Part shown: positions 37,401-50,090 of the stretch, piece by piece
How the letters are laid out: every line of letters begins with the position of its first letter
Position numbering within the stretch: the first letter of the stretch is position 1
Assembly: GCA_000310025.1 (NCBI GenBank)
Contig: FN648454.1
Span: forward strand, 157,126-221,125
Direction: 5' to 3'
Source of the DNA: Ectocarpus siliculosus
Taxonomy: Eukaryota > Sar > Phaeophyceae > Ectocarpales > Ectocarpaceae
DNA: 64,000 nt
Made by a program: the position numbers and the translations under genes
The notes under the pieces: generated by a model
Databases searched by the model: none
What the model was told of the DNA's origin: nothing
What the model saw: only the letters and a program-made list of their open reading frames with translations

Positions 37401-37939
37401 CGCCCCCTCACGGGGTTCGGTGCTCTGCTGCCGCAGTGACATCGGTATATACACAGCAGCAGTGCAGCGAGCAGCTGCCTTACTCATCAGCAACGAACGG
37501 CAGTTTGACGCCTGGGAAGTCGCAGTTTGACGCCTGGGAAAAGTCGCCGCGGCAAAGGAGGGAAGGTCGGCGGGATGAGGCGAAGGGGTACACCTAGTCT
37601 CCTGGGAGCCTGGGGGTGTGAGTCTTCGCTTCGGAATGTCGACCCTGGGTGGCAGCCCGAACCAACCTTGAACTCTACCTCCACCATTTTTTTTTTTTCA
37701 CCTCTCACGTGTCAACGGGCACACGCGGTGCGAATTTTTTCCCGTCAAAACCCTCAACCGTCACTTTATGTTGGCGTCAATCCTCAAAGGTCAAAATTCC
37801 GCGTCAATCCATAGTGGATACCCTATAATGTGTTGCCGTGTCCTTGGACATTGCCTGCCAAGCTATCTGGGTTTTGTCGTCTCGGGACTTCTCCCTCGCT
37901 GGCTCTCTCTCTCTCTCGCTGCCGAAGGACTCCAGCTGG
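31492..37939. other. No well-supported gene
   Basis: Items of possible note: a short Ala-rich plus frame (34,357-34,614) over gct/gca triplet repeats; a run of 14 C near 34,660; a direct duplication cagtttgacgcctgggaa at about 37,500 and 37,523; and recurrent ttgacg(c)-type words on both sides of 36,930-37,820. None amounts to a gene or a defined element. Confidence 0.4.
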
Positions 37940-39360
37940 TGGATCGGCGGGGGCATCTGCACTCGCTGGTGGTTCCGCCATTGTTTCATCTCACTTGTGA
38001 GGGGAGGAAACATTCCGTCAGAGTGCTTCGGCCATCCTCTCTGCACCTATGTACCTCTGTTTATGTAGTGATCCGTCTCCATAACGAGGATCATGAAATG
38101 TAAGTGATGAGTTTGGGTAAGGGCTCTTGCGCCGGTCTGTGGTCCCGCCGTTCCGCCGCGGACCGCGTAGCTGCTGCTACTTCCCCCCTGTACGTGTGAG
38201 CTTCCTCGAGGGCCGATGCCTCGTGTAGTTGCACCCAGTGCTCTGGTTGCAGGAGCAAGTTATGGAGCTTTAGCAGGTCCAAGATGTGAAGCACCATCAA
38301 CAACTGCTTCGCGTCCATTCGAAGAAGGCGTCAGCAGTCCCTGCACCTGGAGTGCGCGCCTGTCGTTCTGGCACATCGAGGATGGAGAGCTGGCCTTGGT
38401 GACCATGCACCCAAGCTCGTAGGAAAGCTCGACCCGTGGCATCTCTTTGCAGCTCTTGCCCGAGGAGAAGAAGAGGTACCCTAGATCGAGAGCGTGGGCG
38501 GGGCGCCCACGGCATCAGGAACGAAGCACCAAAGTTCTTGCATAGGTGCCGCTGGGGCCAAAGCACCACCGTCCCAAGGTCCGGGACCGGCTGTGGCGGA
38601 CTCGCGGGCTGAGCCGGAGCCGCAGCCGGAGTGGTCGCCACAAGAGGCGGGGGCGAGGCGGTGGACAACCATGCTTTCACGAACTTTGCCACGAACCTGC
38701 AGTACGTAGACCGCCCGGGAGGGTTAAGGAAGCGAAAAGGAGTTGTGCTCTCTGTCGCTTTCAGTAAAAGCCAGATATTTCGATACAATCGGAGGTTCAT
38801 CATTGGTTCCAAATTTGGATCCATCGTGTTTTTCCAACTGGACCAGACGTGACGATCCAGGCCCCTTCTATCTACCCCTCGCAGCACCTCCTAAATGTTT
38901 GTGTTCACCGATCGCTTCTCAGCCGCCGGGTCGACATGCGTGCCACGTCTGACGCAAAACATGATAGGTTTGAAAGGCGCTGGGAACATCTTTGTCAATG
39001 ACACAAGCACATTTCGTCTGACAATGTCCGGGTTGCCTCAAACGCATCTTCTCCCAACAACCACTGAAAAATACGTATATTTCTCCAATGATTCCGCCTT
39101 CATCTACAAACTACTTCACGTGCAATATATAGGACGAGCACCCCACCCCAACGGAAATGTGTTGAGCACTTGAATCATACATTGGCACCAATGCAGTCTG
39201 TGATTGTCAACGAATGACAAGCGATTTGATTTCGAACCTGCCCCACGCTGAATTGGCCTCCAAACACTTCGGCCAGCGGTGCTAGTTGACTTGGGCCAAA
39301 CTCACATCAACAGACTTCCCCATCTCCAAACCATGTTTTCTATATACTCACAAGATGTCG
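37940..39360. repeat. Diverged direct duplication, left copy
   Basis: Several blocks recur in the same order at 40,935-41,600: gcatctgcactcgctggtggtt (37,949 and 40,943), tttccaactggaccag (38,830 and 41,050), ccgatcgctt-cagccg-cgggtcga (38,908 and 41,140), gggttgcctcaaa-gca (39,030 and 41,250) and acatcaa-ag-cctcccca (39,305 and 41,545). Intervening sequence differs in length. Short blocks conserved in diverged surroundings could be exons of duplicated genes, but I could not build a consistent frame. Confidence 0.55.
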
Positions 39361-40934
39361 TCGTCGCGTGACATCAGACTTGATTTTAGAGTACACCAAA
39401 ATGTGGCGTTTGTTTGTTTTCAGGCCACACATTGCGACAGCATGTGCTGCGACGGAATGCCAAGCGTTGTGTCCATCACATGTCTGACGAAGTTTGGTGC
39501 TGCTACAACGACGTGTACTGAGAGAAGGTTTACGTGCTGTCCCCACACCTTGTCATGAGTACACTTGTCGACGGTGCACGTATGAGTTTGGAGTTGTGGC
39601 GAATTCGTGATGGCTGCCGCGCTAGACACGACGGAAAATCTCACCACCTTGACCAGAATGCAAAAAAGGTTACCTCCCAGATACCGCAGTGGATAGGCTC
39701 TCAACAACTTTGAACTTTTGATCAAATACGATGCAGTTCGTGTACCAGGTACCCGTCACCGCAATCACAGGTAAAATGTCTGTCCAATATGAATCAGACG
39801 CGCTTCTGTGAGGAAATGCCGGCAACATGCCTGTTCTTGACATTTTAAACCTGCTGCTTTGCACCACCGCCAACCCCTCAACACCAAAGAAGCAAATACA
39901 TCCTCCTACGCTCCTACAGGAACTGCTGCTGCAATGTAGTGCACAGAAGCATTCGGTTACGGGCCGGCCTAGAGATTCCGCGCGATGTGTTACCTGCAGC
40001 GTGCCATTGATATAGATCTGCATGAACACCTTTCACATCAACAATCAAAACATCGCGTCCTGTAGTGCTGGAATCCATGCCAATCCTCTCTCGCACATCA
40101 ACATTTACACTCACTGCGGTTGGATCTACGGTACTACGACAAACCCTTCACACCGGCTTTCAAATCGCACTTACTTGCGCCTGCGTTGATGACGAAGGAT
40201 GGTGTGCTATTGGTCAGAGGTGCCATTGCCGACTGTCCCTTTCCGTTCTTTCTGTTGGGAATGATTGTGTGACTTGGACAGTTTCTTGTCCTTTTAAACA
40301 CGTGTAAGGGTTGACGACCTCTTCTGTATCTTCTCACTCTCGGTCTTGATTCCTTGCTTGCGTCAATCATGTTCCTTCATCGCTATACACGGGACGGCGC
40401 TATGCAACGGGCCCTTGCGCCCTGGCCACGCGCGACCCACATAATCCATAACCCACGTGCGGGGTTCTCCCTCGAGCTTCCGTGGCATCGGACTGCCACA
40501 TTCGACGATTATTTGGCGCATGTTTTTCATTCTTCGGGACTCCATTCCGTACCCGCACCCTTATCGCCCAGTCGGTTCGTCATATTTCTCAACATGACTG
40601 TTGTGTCTCAGTCTCTTTAGGCCATTCATTGTCTTGTCTTCCGTGCTCGACCACAAACCCCTTTTAATTGTTATTGCCGTTCACACCAACCAACTCTCAA
40701 GACTCAGATTCACAACCTTGACTCTACATCCATCCTACAACGCACACCGATTTTCCCGCTACTATCATCCCGCGTTTACGCCCTTCGTACTGGTTGCACT
40801 TGTTGCACCAGCCCAATACCATACGATAATTGTTTTTCATTTTCCCGCCCTGTTCCTGTTGTTTTCACAACTGCTTTCCCTCCAACATTCACCCGTCCCT
40901 TTCGACCATACCCTGCTACAGTACTTCTGGTGCA
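39361..40934. other. No well-supported gene between the two diverged copies
   Basis: A minus-strand stretch near 40,030-39,670 includes I-Y-I-N-G-T-L-Q, reminiscent of laminin-G-like folds, but it is too short to assign. Confidence 0.35.
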
Positions 40935-41600
40935 TTGGCGTGAGCATCTGCACTCGCTGGTGGTTGCACACTTGTCTCAGGTGTCAGGCAACACGAACTT
41001 CACATCAGACTCTGCGCTCGCCGCCCATCCTCCCTAAACGTTACTCTCTTTCCAACTGGACCAGGCCTGGCCATCAGCGTCGATTTCTTTAGTATATCCC
41101 TGCTACATGTCGCTGCCCACCTATATCCTACTACTTCGCCGATCGCTTCAGCCGTCGGGTCGAACATCATTTGTGCCATGCCTGACGTAAATTGAACAGT
41201 ATTCCAAAGGCACCTATTCAAACAGATGGACTACTTCTCCTCCTACACGAAGGGGTTGCCTCAAATGCACCCTCTCAGACAACCAAACTACGATTTGGCT
41301 TCAACCTCTCCGTGCTTACCTACAAACTACATGCATTCGCGTACGTAAAGAGGGAGAGCAACGATACCGTTCTAGCGGCAACGGTGCCGTGAAACGCGTG
41401 AAGTCCATACATGATGGCACACATGCATTCCGTGGTTGTCAAGAAAAACTACGACGATTCGGACCTTCACCTGCCACACGCTAATCTCACCTACTATTTT
41501 TTCGGTCAGCGCTACTACTGGACTCGGGCCGGACTTCAATCTAACATCAATAGGCCTCCCCACCGCCCAATCATGTTATATACACTCACAGACTGGCGTT
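40935..41600. repeat. Diverged direct duplication, right copy
   Basis: This is the counterpart of 37,940-39,360 with the same ordered blocks in a shorter span. A 128-codon plus-strand frame (41,411-41,797) overlaps its end but shows no domain. Confidence 0.5.
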
Positions 41601-43050
41601 CGTGCCGCGACACATTCCTAAAGTTGAGTACGGGAAAGAATATATATGGCTCGAAACAACTCGAAACTATTTTTCGTCTTCACGGACCAGACAGGGAAAC
41701 TTGCCTACCGCGACCACGATTGCCGCATGAGTGCCTCCTGTATGATCATGCACGCCGACAAAGGGCTTGTGCCGCCATTGACAGTGGCGTTCCCTGATAT
41801 GCGTACACCGTTGTGCATTCCCACTTTTGTGCTGGCAACATTTCCGAATCTTGTGCGTCCGCCTTGCGCACAACGTATGACGATCGTACACCGGAAATTT
41901 CCTGTGGAAATGGGCATACAGCCGCCCATTTCTCCTTACCGTCAAATCGAGACACAGCGAATAGGAGAGAAACATTGTTGAGACCCACCACTCACCCTCC
42001 TGCTACTGTGACCAAATATAGGCTTGACGCCTCGGGATAATTACAGATTCATGGCCACGCCGACCGCCGTTTAGGCCGCAGTGCATCGGTGGAACGGCAG
42101 GCCTCAGAGGTGGAGGCCTCACCCAAAATCCATTACATATATTCAAGTATCCTAGACCAAAAGCAAAAATAAAACAGGATGCCCCAACTGAGCTCTCACA
42201 ACCACACTCAGCAAAGTGGGTCTACAATCAGAACAAGTAGGGTTGACAAGGCTAAATGCTCTGGTCAAGGCAGGTAGATGCACGTAAGTCAAGCATGAAC
42301 TGTTTTCGCGCACACCCTTGAGTGAAATGCCCTGTCACTGATTCCCCGGCACATATCGTCTACTCCACACCTTCATCTCTATCACTGTCTTGCCGTCAGG
42401 CCTGTCGGGGACAGTGGGTCGATCCTTCATTCTAGTGCATATATTCATTTTCAGGACCAAGCTTCAACCACCATGCCCGCCCCAACAGATCGCAACACCA
42501 CCAATCCGGACTACTGCCACCTACAGCGGATCAGTCCACGGCCTCTTGGACAGGGCGCTTCATACCAAGGACCTGATTCATTTGCCGCACGTTTCACAAA
42601 ACGATGCTTCCGTCGTCAGAAAATAGGAGCTTCCTCAATGGCGTCAAACGAGAGAATCCAACACGACTGCCGCGACCCGAACGTGGTTCCGGTGTCACCG
42701 TTACATCACCAACACAAGCGTATTTTTTTACTCCCTGTGCTACTGATAGTCGGTACTCTGCCGGCAAAAGTGTACCAATACATGTCCATGTTGAACAGTC
42801 TTCCGCAGAGCCTAACCTACCTGTGGGATTTCGAGGCCAACCTTCTCCACGGGGAAGGCGTTTCCGGCATCATCTGTTTTAGTACAGGATTAGTTTCCGC
42901 ATCTGGCCGCACCAGTTCGTATTGGTCGGGTCAGGTGCAGATCTCATGAATGCACCAGGTTGCTTGGTAATGCTTGCTGCCAGACACACACGTCGACTAT
43001 TTTTCTCGGCGGTCTCCCCTGTGTCTATCGTGTAGCAAGTGTAAGTCTAC
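41601..43050. other. No supported gene
   Basis: Short frames on both strands, no recognised domains or repeats. Confidence 0.4.
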
Positions 43051-43130
43051 GGTCGCCCCGGTGGCCTAGTGGTAACCTCGAACCCGCAAATAATGGCAAA
43101 GCCCCGAGTTCGAATCCCCACAGGGTGACA
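43051..43130 (+). mobile_element. tRNA-derived SINE head, second copy
   Basis: The sequence opens ggtcgccccggtggcctagtgg, with a good A box, and carries a B box gagttcgaatcccc. The first seven bases after the initial g (gtcgccc) can pair with gggtgac at 43,121-43,127 through one G-U pair, like an acceptor stem. The T stem does not pair well and no normal anticodon arm forms, so it is a tRNA relic. Downstream words (acaagcg, actttgcgaatgaaagtg) resemble those after the 16.5 kb copy. Confidence 0.62.
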
Positions 43131-44418
43131 AGCGTACAACTTTGCGAATGAAAGTGAAAAAATATACTGGATAGCTCAAGTGAGTACCAAACTCCGATGG
43201 TAGCACCGTCGACAAGGGAAAGGGACGGCTGGAACCTTCTGGCGATGAAAAGCAAAATTCAACACGCACCGCAGGTGGAAAGTGGGGCACGAAAATAACA
43301 AGAAGAGTCCCCTTCCTGTGTGGCCCTGGAGGGTTAAACTTGTACGAATGCATGCACTGAAGAGTCTCACCACCTAAATTGGGGGGACTGTCGCCAAAAT
43401 ATATAGGACGAAAACACACACACACAGTTTTCGAGCAGACGTACCGCGTTGAATGAACCTAGCGACATGCTGTTGTATACACAGTGTAGGTCATGATGGC
43501 CTGCTACAATCAGCCGGTTCCGATGGTGTGAATCCCATTCATCTTTTGCGATGCGTGCATGGCTCTCGGAATTGTGAAATTTGATATAGTTTCGCCGTAC
43601 AACAACAGACAACAAGGAGAGATCACGGTTCTACTCTATACTGCTGTAGTACGACACAGCTGTCGTGAAACCAACGACGGAGAGCTCGCTGCACCTGTAC
43701 AGCAAGGGTGAGTGGTGGATGCACCGCCTGCCACAAACACTGCCTGGCATGACATGCATGGTCATTTCATTGCTGCCATGAGAGCTTGACGAAAGCGGAA
43801 CAGTTCCGAAGAAGGGATGTGTAGGAACACAGGACACAGCAGGGCTTAACCCGAGATCACTTGTCGCGTTGTCCTCGACGAGGTGCTACACATTCTGATC
43901 TGTAGTTTTCGTGCTCCGTACGTGCACCCGATCTATTGTAGCGCAGCGTCGACCAATTGGTAACGCTTCTAACATCCAGGCCCGTTTTGTATGCATGTTA
44001 TCTGAAGTTCTCCGATAGTGGAGAAATAGCGCTTTGAGTATTGTTTCATATGCGGTAGACCAAATCGATGCTGTGTGGTTTGGTATTCACGCACGGATTC
44101 CTGTGCTGCGAAACGGTACCTTTGGTGCAGTCTAAAATGATGTGCTACAGCTTCGCTTGTAGGGAACCAAAGCTGGCGAACCTTCCCCCCGCACTCAAAA
44201 TCAACACCGATGCGCAGGGGGCTCGAAACTGGTACTACGCTGACGACGCGGTTTGATATTGTCAAAATTCAGTGATACACGGGGACCCGTCTCCAGCGCC
44301 GGGAGGAGAGACAGCAAGGGAGGCAACGAGATAGGCAGGGGGGCTGTTAGCGCGTTCATACCAAGTAGCTGACAGACTGGCTAGCACCACGACGCTGAGG
44401 GAAAGATCGGGCAAGACT
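43131..44418. other. No supported gene
   Basis: Body and flank of the SINE-like copy, then sequence with only short frames. Confidence 0.4.
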
Positions 44419-45295
44419 ATGGCTACGCGTGCGGCCAAACTCGTTCTAGAGCGTCCGACCTCCCGTGAACAACAGGCTAGGGGGCATGAGCCCTGCTGTA
44501 AAGAGACGGTGGCGTGTGCGGGGTCGATACACGAGGCTGTGCGGCGTGGCCACCAGACAATCGTTGCAGACATGCTAGAAATGAACGTTTGCGGACAGCC
44601 AAGATGCAGGTGGCTCCACCGCTCTCCACATTGCCGCCGGCGTAGCGAAGTTGGGATGCATGGTGGAACTGTTCTCCTGTAGGGAGCTGTGCTCGAGATG
44701 CAGGACGGTACAGAGCGCCGAGCTGTTCACGTTGCAGCCCAATCGGGTCACGTCGGCGTGACTGCGGCTCTGGTGGCTGCTGGAGGTGACGTTGGCGCTC
44801 ACTACGGCGCCTACAGCCTGTCAACCCTGAAAATGGCCGCCCGCAATGGCCGTGCAGGATTGTGCCCCCGTTGATTTAGCGCGGGGTGAATGTGAAAACG
44901 AGGAGGGCTCCACACCCGTACATCAGGCCGTTCATGGAGGTTCCGCACCGGCCATCGATATGCTCGCCAAGGCAGGAGCGAACATCGAAAAAAGGAATGT
45001 CAACGGGGCGACACCACTTCATGCCGCTATGCAGTGCTACCTCGAAGTTGCTCTCCCTCTGTTGAGGCATGGCGCTGAAGTGATTACTGCCACCACAGAA
45101 ATCCTGGCCCCTCTGCATCTCGCGGCTGGGTTTGCTGGAAGTGAGCGTGCAGCGGAGATAGTAGATCTTCTCTTGAGGTGGGGTACTGACGAAGGTGTGC
45201 CTGACGACGAAGGCCGCAAAGCCGGGGACTTTGTTTGGGTGGACGCTCGCTGCGGATGGATTGGACAAGGTGTCCAGGACACTCAGCCAGCATAA
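44419..45295 (+). pseudogene. Ankyrin-repeat protein gene, frameshifted
   Basis: About seven ankyrin-like units are recognisable in order, spread over different frames: S-I-H-E-A-V-R-R-G-H; G-G-S-T-A-L-H-I-A-A-G; R-A-V-H-V-A-A-Q-S-G-H; a weak unit with L-K-M-A-A-R-N-G-R; G-S-T-P-V-H-Q-A-V-H-G-G; G-A-T-P-L-H-A-A-M; and A-P-L-H-L-A-A-G-F. The last three are in one frame (44,846-45,295) and end at a TAA. Frame changes occur near 44,590, 44,680 and 44,860. Ankyrin proteins bind other proteins, but no partner can be named. Introns could explain one change, yet no good splice sites lie at the breaks, so I favour a pseudogene. Confidence 0.75.
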
Positions 45296-46259
45296 AGCGA
45301 ACGACGTGTCCGACAGCTGTTGGCCAACGCCTCTGCCGACAGAACCTGGCGCCGCCGCGGCCTGCCAATCATGGGTCGTGCTCATCCCGGTAGGGTCGCG
45401 ACTGCGGGTGTGACGGCCTGGGTAATGACGGTGGGGATAGAGGATGTCTTCCGGGGGATAGTGAGCTACCTGTGATGCCGCTGAGGATACATATATATAT
45501 ATCTACATACAGAAAATGTGTGCATGTTGTTTTGTGTCCAGGGCAGCCAGCAGTGTTCGACGTTTTATTCTGCGATACGTTTGGGCTCTCGTCTGTTGCG
45601 GCTGGCTGTCGCGATGACTCCAGCTACTTCCCGGTGACCCGACAAGACCACCACGTTCAACGACTCTTGATGTAGGGAGCGCGGAAAAGCACGAAAGGGT
45701 GATTTACGAGTGATCCTTACGATCCTATCGTTAAACAAAAAGGAACGGCTGCAGACGACGCGACCCAATTCACAGCCTGTCGAGTGAATCGGTGTCTTGC
45801 GAAGTACCACGTGCCGACGATAGATCGCATAACCGGTGGAACGCAATTAAGGTGGAAGCGTGACGTCCTTCTCAACCATGCTCCAACAAGGAAGAAGCAA
45901 GCCCAGAATGTTGTCTAGCGTTGCGGGTACACGAAGAACAGTCGGGATTTCAATTTCACTACAGTATACAGTACTGTGCAGGGTGGACGAGCCCGACAGT
46001 GGAATTCCGTTCGCGAAAGAATGAACAACATCATCTCTATGCGGACCCGTGCCCAACATGTTGAAGGTACAACATTAACGTGGAGACATCCCGGTAGCTA
46101 TGTCGTGCTTTGGCTATTGCCAACATGAATATGTCGGCTCCTTTCCCGTACGAGGACGCGCATCCCCAGTTGGACAGAGTGAACAGGAGTTCGAGAATAT
46201 TAGTGTCTTGACTCGAGGCAACGAATCCCCTTCAACTACTACTATTGTCGTGCCGGGCA
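45296..46259. other. No supported gene
   Basis: Spacer between the ankyrin relic and duplication copy B, with short frames and a (ta)n run near 45,492. Confidence 0.45.
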
Positions 46260-47138
46260 TATTCAGCGAATACAAGAAGAGCGAATTCATGCCCAAGCAA
46301 AGATACACAAACCCGATGTTCATGACAAAAACGAGCTCGAGGCCGAAGGCCTCACCTCCGGAGTGTAGCCCCATGCATTCCTCCTCTCGATTTCAAAACA
46401 ACTGCGCCCAAGGACCCATGTCCCACTGCATGACCAAGCTGATCACAAACCACGGGAAACGTCACGTGCGAGCTGAAATGCAAATATAACTTGTAGTCCT
46501 AGTAGCCTGAGACTATGGACAGCACCCAACAGCTTCGACAAAAGCAAGCGTCACACGGGAGATCGACTCCCCGAGCTTGAACGGAAGCAAAAATGAATCA
46601 TTCTTGAAACCGGAAAAAAGAGGCTGTTCCATGAGGGAATGAAGATCATCCCGGACTAAGGGAAACACCACAATGGGCACATGTCGATGGTGAAATTATA
46701 CAGGACCACCTGCACACAGCAGATGCGAGCAAGCAAGCTTCACACGAGAAACCCTCCGAGTTATTACGGAAAATATGTCATTCTTGAAAGATGAACAAAC
46801 AAGTGTTTCATGAGGGGAAGGAACGAATAACATATCCCAGCACAAGGGCAACATCACCACAGGCACACGTCGATGACGGTGCCTCAAAAAGAAACGAAAA
46901 CTGACACGCAACCACTTTGAGCTCAACAATAGGCAGGTTACGTACTGTGAAGACAGATCAAACAGACCAGACAAGACGTATCACACAACGCTCCCCGCAA
47001 GAACCGAGAGAGTCCACACGGTTACGACAAGGGTTGCAACACAGCGCTGAACGCACGCTGGAAATCAGGCCACGCTACCACCACTACCAACACATGAAAA
47101 CAAGGGCAACGAAGGAACAGCACAGGTCCAAACCCCGT

Positions 47139-48136
47139 CTAGCGTGTAGGCGGGTTGGTGACACTGCTGTAGGCGTCATCCTCTTCCATGCCGACGTCCC
47201 CCTCGTCGCCGTCATCGTCGGCCTCCTTCCGGTCCACCACGGCGCCGTCGCCGGCCGTGTCCGTGTCGTTTTCCCCGGCGTCCCCAGTGGTCACAGTACG
47301 GTCGCTTGCGGCATCGCTGCCGTCGCTACGGTCGCTGTCGGTGCAGCTGTCGCTGATGCTGCTGCCGGTGGTGCTTCCATGGCTGTCAAATGGCTCCGCT
47401 GACTCGTCGTTGTTCTCGAATCCCTGTTAAGCTGAGACAATATCAAGAATCCGCTGTAACAGTACCCGTTGTCAGCTCTAGGAGAGGTGGGTGGTACTCC
47501 TTTTTTGCTCGCCTTGAAAATTTGGCCATTTGGGGCGGAACTACCGGAGGACAGATGCTTTCTGAAACTCTTGGGACTATCGCTTGCCTGTACCGGTCAG
47601 TGTGTTCGTATTGTCGAAATATTTTATTGACGTCTCTGCTCTACATGGACGTTCGTGCTACGCGGTGTGACTAGGTAGGCTTTCGGCTTCGGTCCAATTC
47701 AAATTTCCATGTACCAGTCGATGGTGCTGGACTAGGAGGTCTGTCGGTGAATGGGCGTTTGCTTTTTTTCACCATTGCAAGTTTTGACGGTCCTAGGGGC
47801 ACGAAAACCCTCTCTCAAACCCAGGCCATCACGAGCGCGCCAACCAACAACAACAAAAATATCATCAAAAAGAGGAAGAACAATGACCAAGTAGCCGTAA
47901 GCTCCACCCCTCGCAAAGATGCAAAGAGTTCGTGAAACGAAACTTACGCTACAGAGCATGTGAGATACCGTTGGCCCCACCAACTCACCATGCCATCGCA
48001 GCTGCAGAGGGTGGATAACTGCTGTGTCACTCTGCGTTGTGCACTCCGCAAGCAACCACACATCTTTGGTCAGCTTCGACACGATGGCGCCAGCCACCAT
48101 TCGCAGTTCCTTGAATCGAGCGGTATGATATGCCAT
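47139..48136 (-). CDS. Acidic-tail hypothetical protein gene, copy B (better preserved)
   Basis: The first exon (48,136-47,989) starts at an ATG shared with copy A, reads M-A-Y-H-T-A-R-F-K-E-L-R and ends at a GTGAGTTGG donor in phase 1. The last exon (47,423-47,139) follows a TTAACAG acceptor, begins G-F-E-N-N-D-E-S-A-E, becomes strongly Ser/Asp/Glu-rich (S-D-G-S-D-A-A-S, then D-D-D-G-D-E-G-D-V) and ends N-P-P-T-R at a TAG. It is 95 codons including the stop, in a single frame. The phases of these two exons do not join directly, so at least one middle exon is missing from the model; a conserved frame with G-V-P-P-T-S-P near 47,490 is a candidate. No domain is recognised. The tail resembles those of chromatin or RNA-associated proteins, which is only a compositional hint. 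Confidence 0.5.
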
Positions 48137-48654
48137 GACGCAGCGGGGAGCGTGTGGAGGGGACGCAGCAGGGGGGGTCAATTCGAGGTATGACTCCTAG
48201 AGTCACTTATGTTGCCTGGCCAAACGCAGCAGAATCAATCACTCTCCGCGGGACTGAGGAACAGCCAAGAATGAAACTCTCGTCGAGGAGGCCACAGGAG
48301 TTGTTGCGTACCACACACCGTGGGTAGGCAGCGGCCGGGATACGCCTGGACAAAAAGCGTTTCTGGTGTAAATCGTACCCTCAGGGCGGCCATGCGTCGG
48401 ATCCAAACGGGTAGGAAACGCAGCAGGCACAACCAAACAATATTAACAAGCAGGCAGGCGGGCACGCAGGCAGGCAGCGAACAGACGCAAAAAGCAACGA
48501 GAGCAACGCCAACAGCAAAACCATAAACCAAAAACTTTGGCGACAATGACAGGGATCACCTTCGACTCCGACAAAATCTGCCATCAACCTCGTATTCGAC
48601 CCGACACATTTCCACATTGCTGTATCGTAGACCGACCCTTTGTTGATGTCATCG

Positions 48655-48731
48655 GCCAAGCCATCCCGGTCAATCATTGCCCAAGCCATCCCGGTCGATC
48701 ATCGCCCAAGCCATCCCGGTCGACCATGCTG
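48655..48731. repeat. 25-base triplication inside the terminal exon of copy B
   Basis: The unit gccaagccatcccggtc-atcat is present three times in a row, once in copy A. It shifts the frame of the terminal exon after D-G-L-G-D-D. Confidence 0.88.
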
Positions 48732-49779
48732 ACGCGACATGGTATGCCGAGGTCGGAATCCTCTTCACTCGAGACAACTACCCCCGCTTGCGAGATCATG
48801 TCCTCGTAGAGAGAGGATAGGTCCAGAGACAAGGAATCCAGAGACATGAGGTGCGCGGCAACGTCCTCGAAAGCCGTCAGGGTCCCATTCGCCTGCATCA
48901 AAAGCGAGCCAATCGAGAGACTGGAGTGGGGTGGGAATACCGAGTAGCTCTGTCGATGGCTCTAGGAGGACCGGGCTGCGCTTATCATAGTGTGCTTTCA
49001 GCACCTACTACTGACTGACAGGTGCGTCAAAGGTGTACCCCGCCCCTCGACGAAGTATACAGGTGCCATCGAGTCTCACCATCCCCCGCCCCACCGGCAC
49101 CACACCAACACGCCCTTCGCCATCGCCAGAACTACATTTGAAGAGCCAAAAAAGTGCTGCAGTGACGGCAAAATCGAGGAACGGGATTGATTTCCGTCTC
49201 CCCCTCGCCCGGAGTTCGCAAACCCGTGGTGCCGTTTACTTGTTCCGCAAACAGCGCGAAAATACATACCACCAGCAGAGACGACACACACACAGGCGGC
49301 GGTGCCGGTTTTATGTATCACTCCCGGGCACACGTCGGTTGATCAGATGCTCACGTCGTTGTAGTACGTGATCAGGTCGTCCTCGCCCTCCTTCATTCTC
49401 TCTTGCGTCCTGACCTTGCGATTATTCGTCTCTATCTTCGCAGTCTCGCAGCTCGACACCTCCTTCACGAGGGTAGACGAGGTCGTCAACACCAGTCGTC
49501 CACGGCCTCCAAGTCGGATCTACAGTACAATGTGTGGCATTGGAGCAGCCGAAGTGTGTTCGGCGGGGGGGGGGAGGATGGCATGACTACAGAACCAAAA
49601 CTGGGCTACACAATTCGGTGAACAACAACCACAACCACCGTCACGATCCACAAGCATCGAACCTAACGGCAATCACCATTACCACGCCGACAAAAGCTTC
49701 TAATCCTGTGCTTCCCATTCGCAACCTTTTGCACACCAACACGCACCGGATCATGCCGTATCCCGCGTGCGATCCCCAG

Positions 49780-50090
49780 CGGTCATCGTCGTTGAACGCT
49801 GGCGTGGCGCCGAGCACCGCGTCCTATCGCGACGGTGGGCCAGGCTTTCCACGATCAACTCCTTCTCGGAGACGTCTTCGGCCAGAGCGAGGGCAACCGC
49901 GAGATGCAACNNNNNNNNNNNNNNNNNNNNNNNNNNNNNNNNNNNNNNNNNNNNNNNNNNNNNNNNNNNNNNNNNNNNNNNNNNNNNNNNNNNNNNNNNN
50001 NNNNNNNNNNTCGTGGAAAGCCTGGCCCACCGTCGCGAAGGACGCGGTGCTCGGCGCCACGCCAGCGTTCAACGACGAAGACCGCCGGGG
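49780..50090. repeat. Inverted repeat flanking an assembly gap
   Basis: Positions 49,780-49,854 and 50,011-50,088 are reverse complements with only a few differences. Both derive from exon e of the duplicated gene. Between them lie 56 known bases and the 100-N run, so the gap sits in the loop of a hairpin. Confidence 0.88.
49911..50010. other. Assembly gap (100 N)
   Basis: Exactly 100 N bases, located in the loop of an inverted repeat. Confidence 0.99.

Noticed and set aside
39670-40029. Laminin-G-like domain on the minus strand
   Set aside because: Only a short I-Y-I-N-G-T-L-Q string is suggestive; the rest does not extend the resemblance.
43052-43127. Functional tRNA gene
   Set aside because: The A and B boxes and a near-acceptor stem are present, but the T stem and anticodon arm do not pair; a SINE head fits better.
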